From positions 22,126 through 86,125 of the forward strand of contig JABFVL010000032.1 of the NCBI GenBank assembly GCA_013362805.1: a stretch of DNA of 64,000 nucleotides. Reading direction: 5' to 3'. Position 1 is the stretch's first letter. Each line of letters opens with the position of its first letter. Made by a program: the position numbers and the translations under genes. This stretch comes from Mycobacteriales bacterium (GTDB lineage: Bacteria > Actinomycetota > Actinomycetes > Mycobacteriales > QHCE01). Shown one piece after another: positions 63,839 to 64,000 of this stretch. Below the pieces are notes generated by a model. That model saw nothing but the letters and a program-made list of their open reading frames with translations, was not told where the DNA came from and searched no databases.

Positions 63839-64000
63839 ATGTCGCAACAACGACGTCGCTGGATAGGAATCGCTGCCGCTGGAGCGGCCGGTCTTGCGTT
63901 CGCGCTGGCCCCGGTTGTTCCAGCTTTGGCCGCTGACCAGGTAATGCCCACCGTGCAGCAGGACGCGGATGACCCAGTCATCGATGCGGCCCTCGATGCC
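63839..64000 (+). CDS. Secreted protein, N-terminus (3' end outside window)
   Basis: The frame opens at ATG 63839 and is still open at the right edge. Fifty-four residues are visible: MSQQRRRWIGIAAAGAAGLAF starts a Sec signal peptide with basic n-region, hydrophobic core and likely cleavage after ALA (about residue 31). Acidic residues follow (QQDADDPVIDAALDA). The mature function cannot be told. Confidence 0.75.
   Translation, partial: MSQQRRRWIGIAAAGAAGLAFALAPVVPALAADQVMPTVQQDADDPVIDAALDA

Overview
The window reads as a chromosomal segment of an actinobacterium of moderately high GC content. CarD, Lsr2, SepH, DisA, a GroEL with a GGM tail, a bacterial XPB helicase, DUF397 with an Scr1-type HTH regulator, DUF2530, DUF2771, DUF3027 and DUF3263 all point to Actinomycetia. 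The gene content best suits the Glycomycetales/Micromonosporales area, but that placement is inferred from gene families and not proven. No rRNA, CRISPR array, insertion sequence or prophage was seen.

Bases 1-11,400 hold a cofactor block (DUF2520 protein, panC, panD, nadB, nadC, coaX) followed by lysS, lsr2 and clpC, with a diverged SigB/SigF-type sigma factor on the opposite strand. Bases 11,400-19,850 are genome maintenance and isoprenoids: a polysaccharide deacetylase lipoprotein and mutY, a membrane protein, the operon radA - SRPBCC - disA, an LpqE-like lipoprotein divergent from carD, then ispD and ispF. An array of 11 perfect 8-bp repeats lies directly upstream of mutY. Bases 19,900-28,740 carry a transporter, an aminotransferase overlapping an RDD protein, cysS, rlmB, a VOC protein, a LacI-family regulator behind a perfect LexA (SOS) box, and tRNA-Thr(TGT).

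Bases 28,785-43,900 hold a divergent XRE regulator/methionine aminopeptidase pair, nagA with a Nudix gene, a cold shock gene, groEL behind two tandem CIRCE operators, glpD, a sortase-anchored thioester-domain surface protein, the XPB helicase with its usual partner gene, and a three-gene cassette (56-residue protein, Scr1-type HTH, DUF397). Bases 44,300-50,930 are the least known part: a prim-pol-like protein without its acidic motif, a cold-shock protein with a C-terminal extension, DUF2771/DUF3027/DUF2530 genes, and two paralogues of an unrecognised family (47,541 and 50,232) that flank a MarR-MFS pair.

Bases 51,000-64,000 return to housekeeping: thioesterase, sepH, serC, an ion channel-like protein with an altered selectivity filter, a citrate synthase, pdxH, a small conserved protein behind a structured leader, an aldehyde dehydrogenase overlapping a polyamine-type binding lipoprotein, a beta-propeller lipoprotein, and a MarR regulator divergent from yceI. 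The last gene runs off the right edge.

Most genes follow known actinobacterial neighbourhoods. The best leads for something new are the SOS-boxed LacI regulator, the repeat array at mutY, the paralogue pair, the degenerate channel and the degenerate prim-pol.
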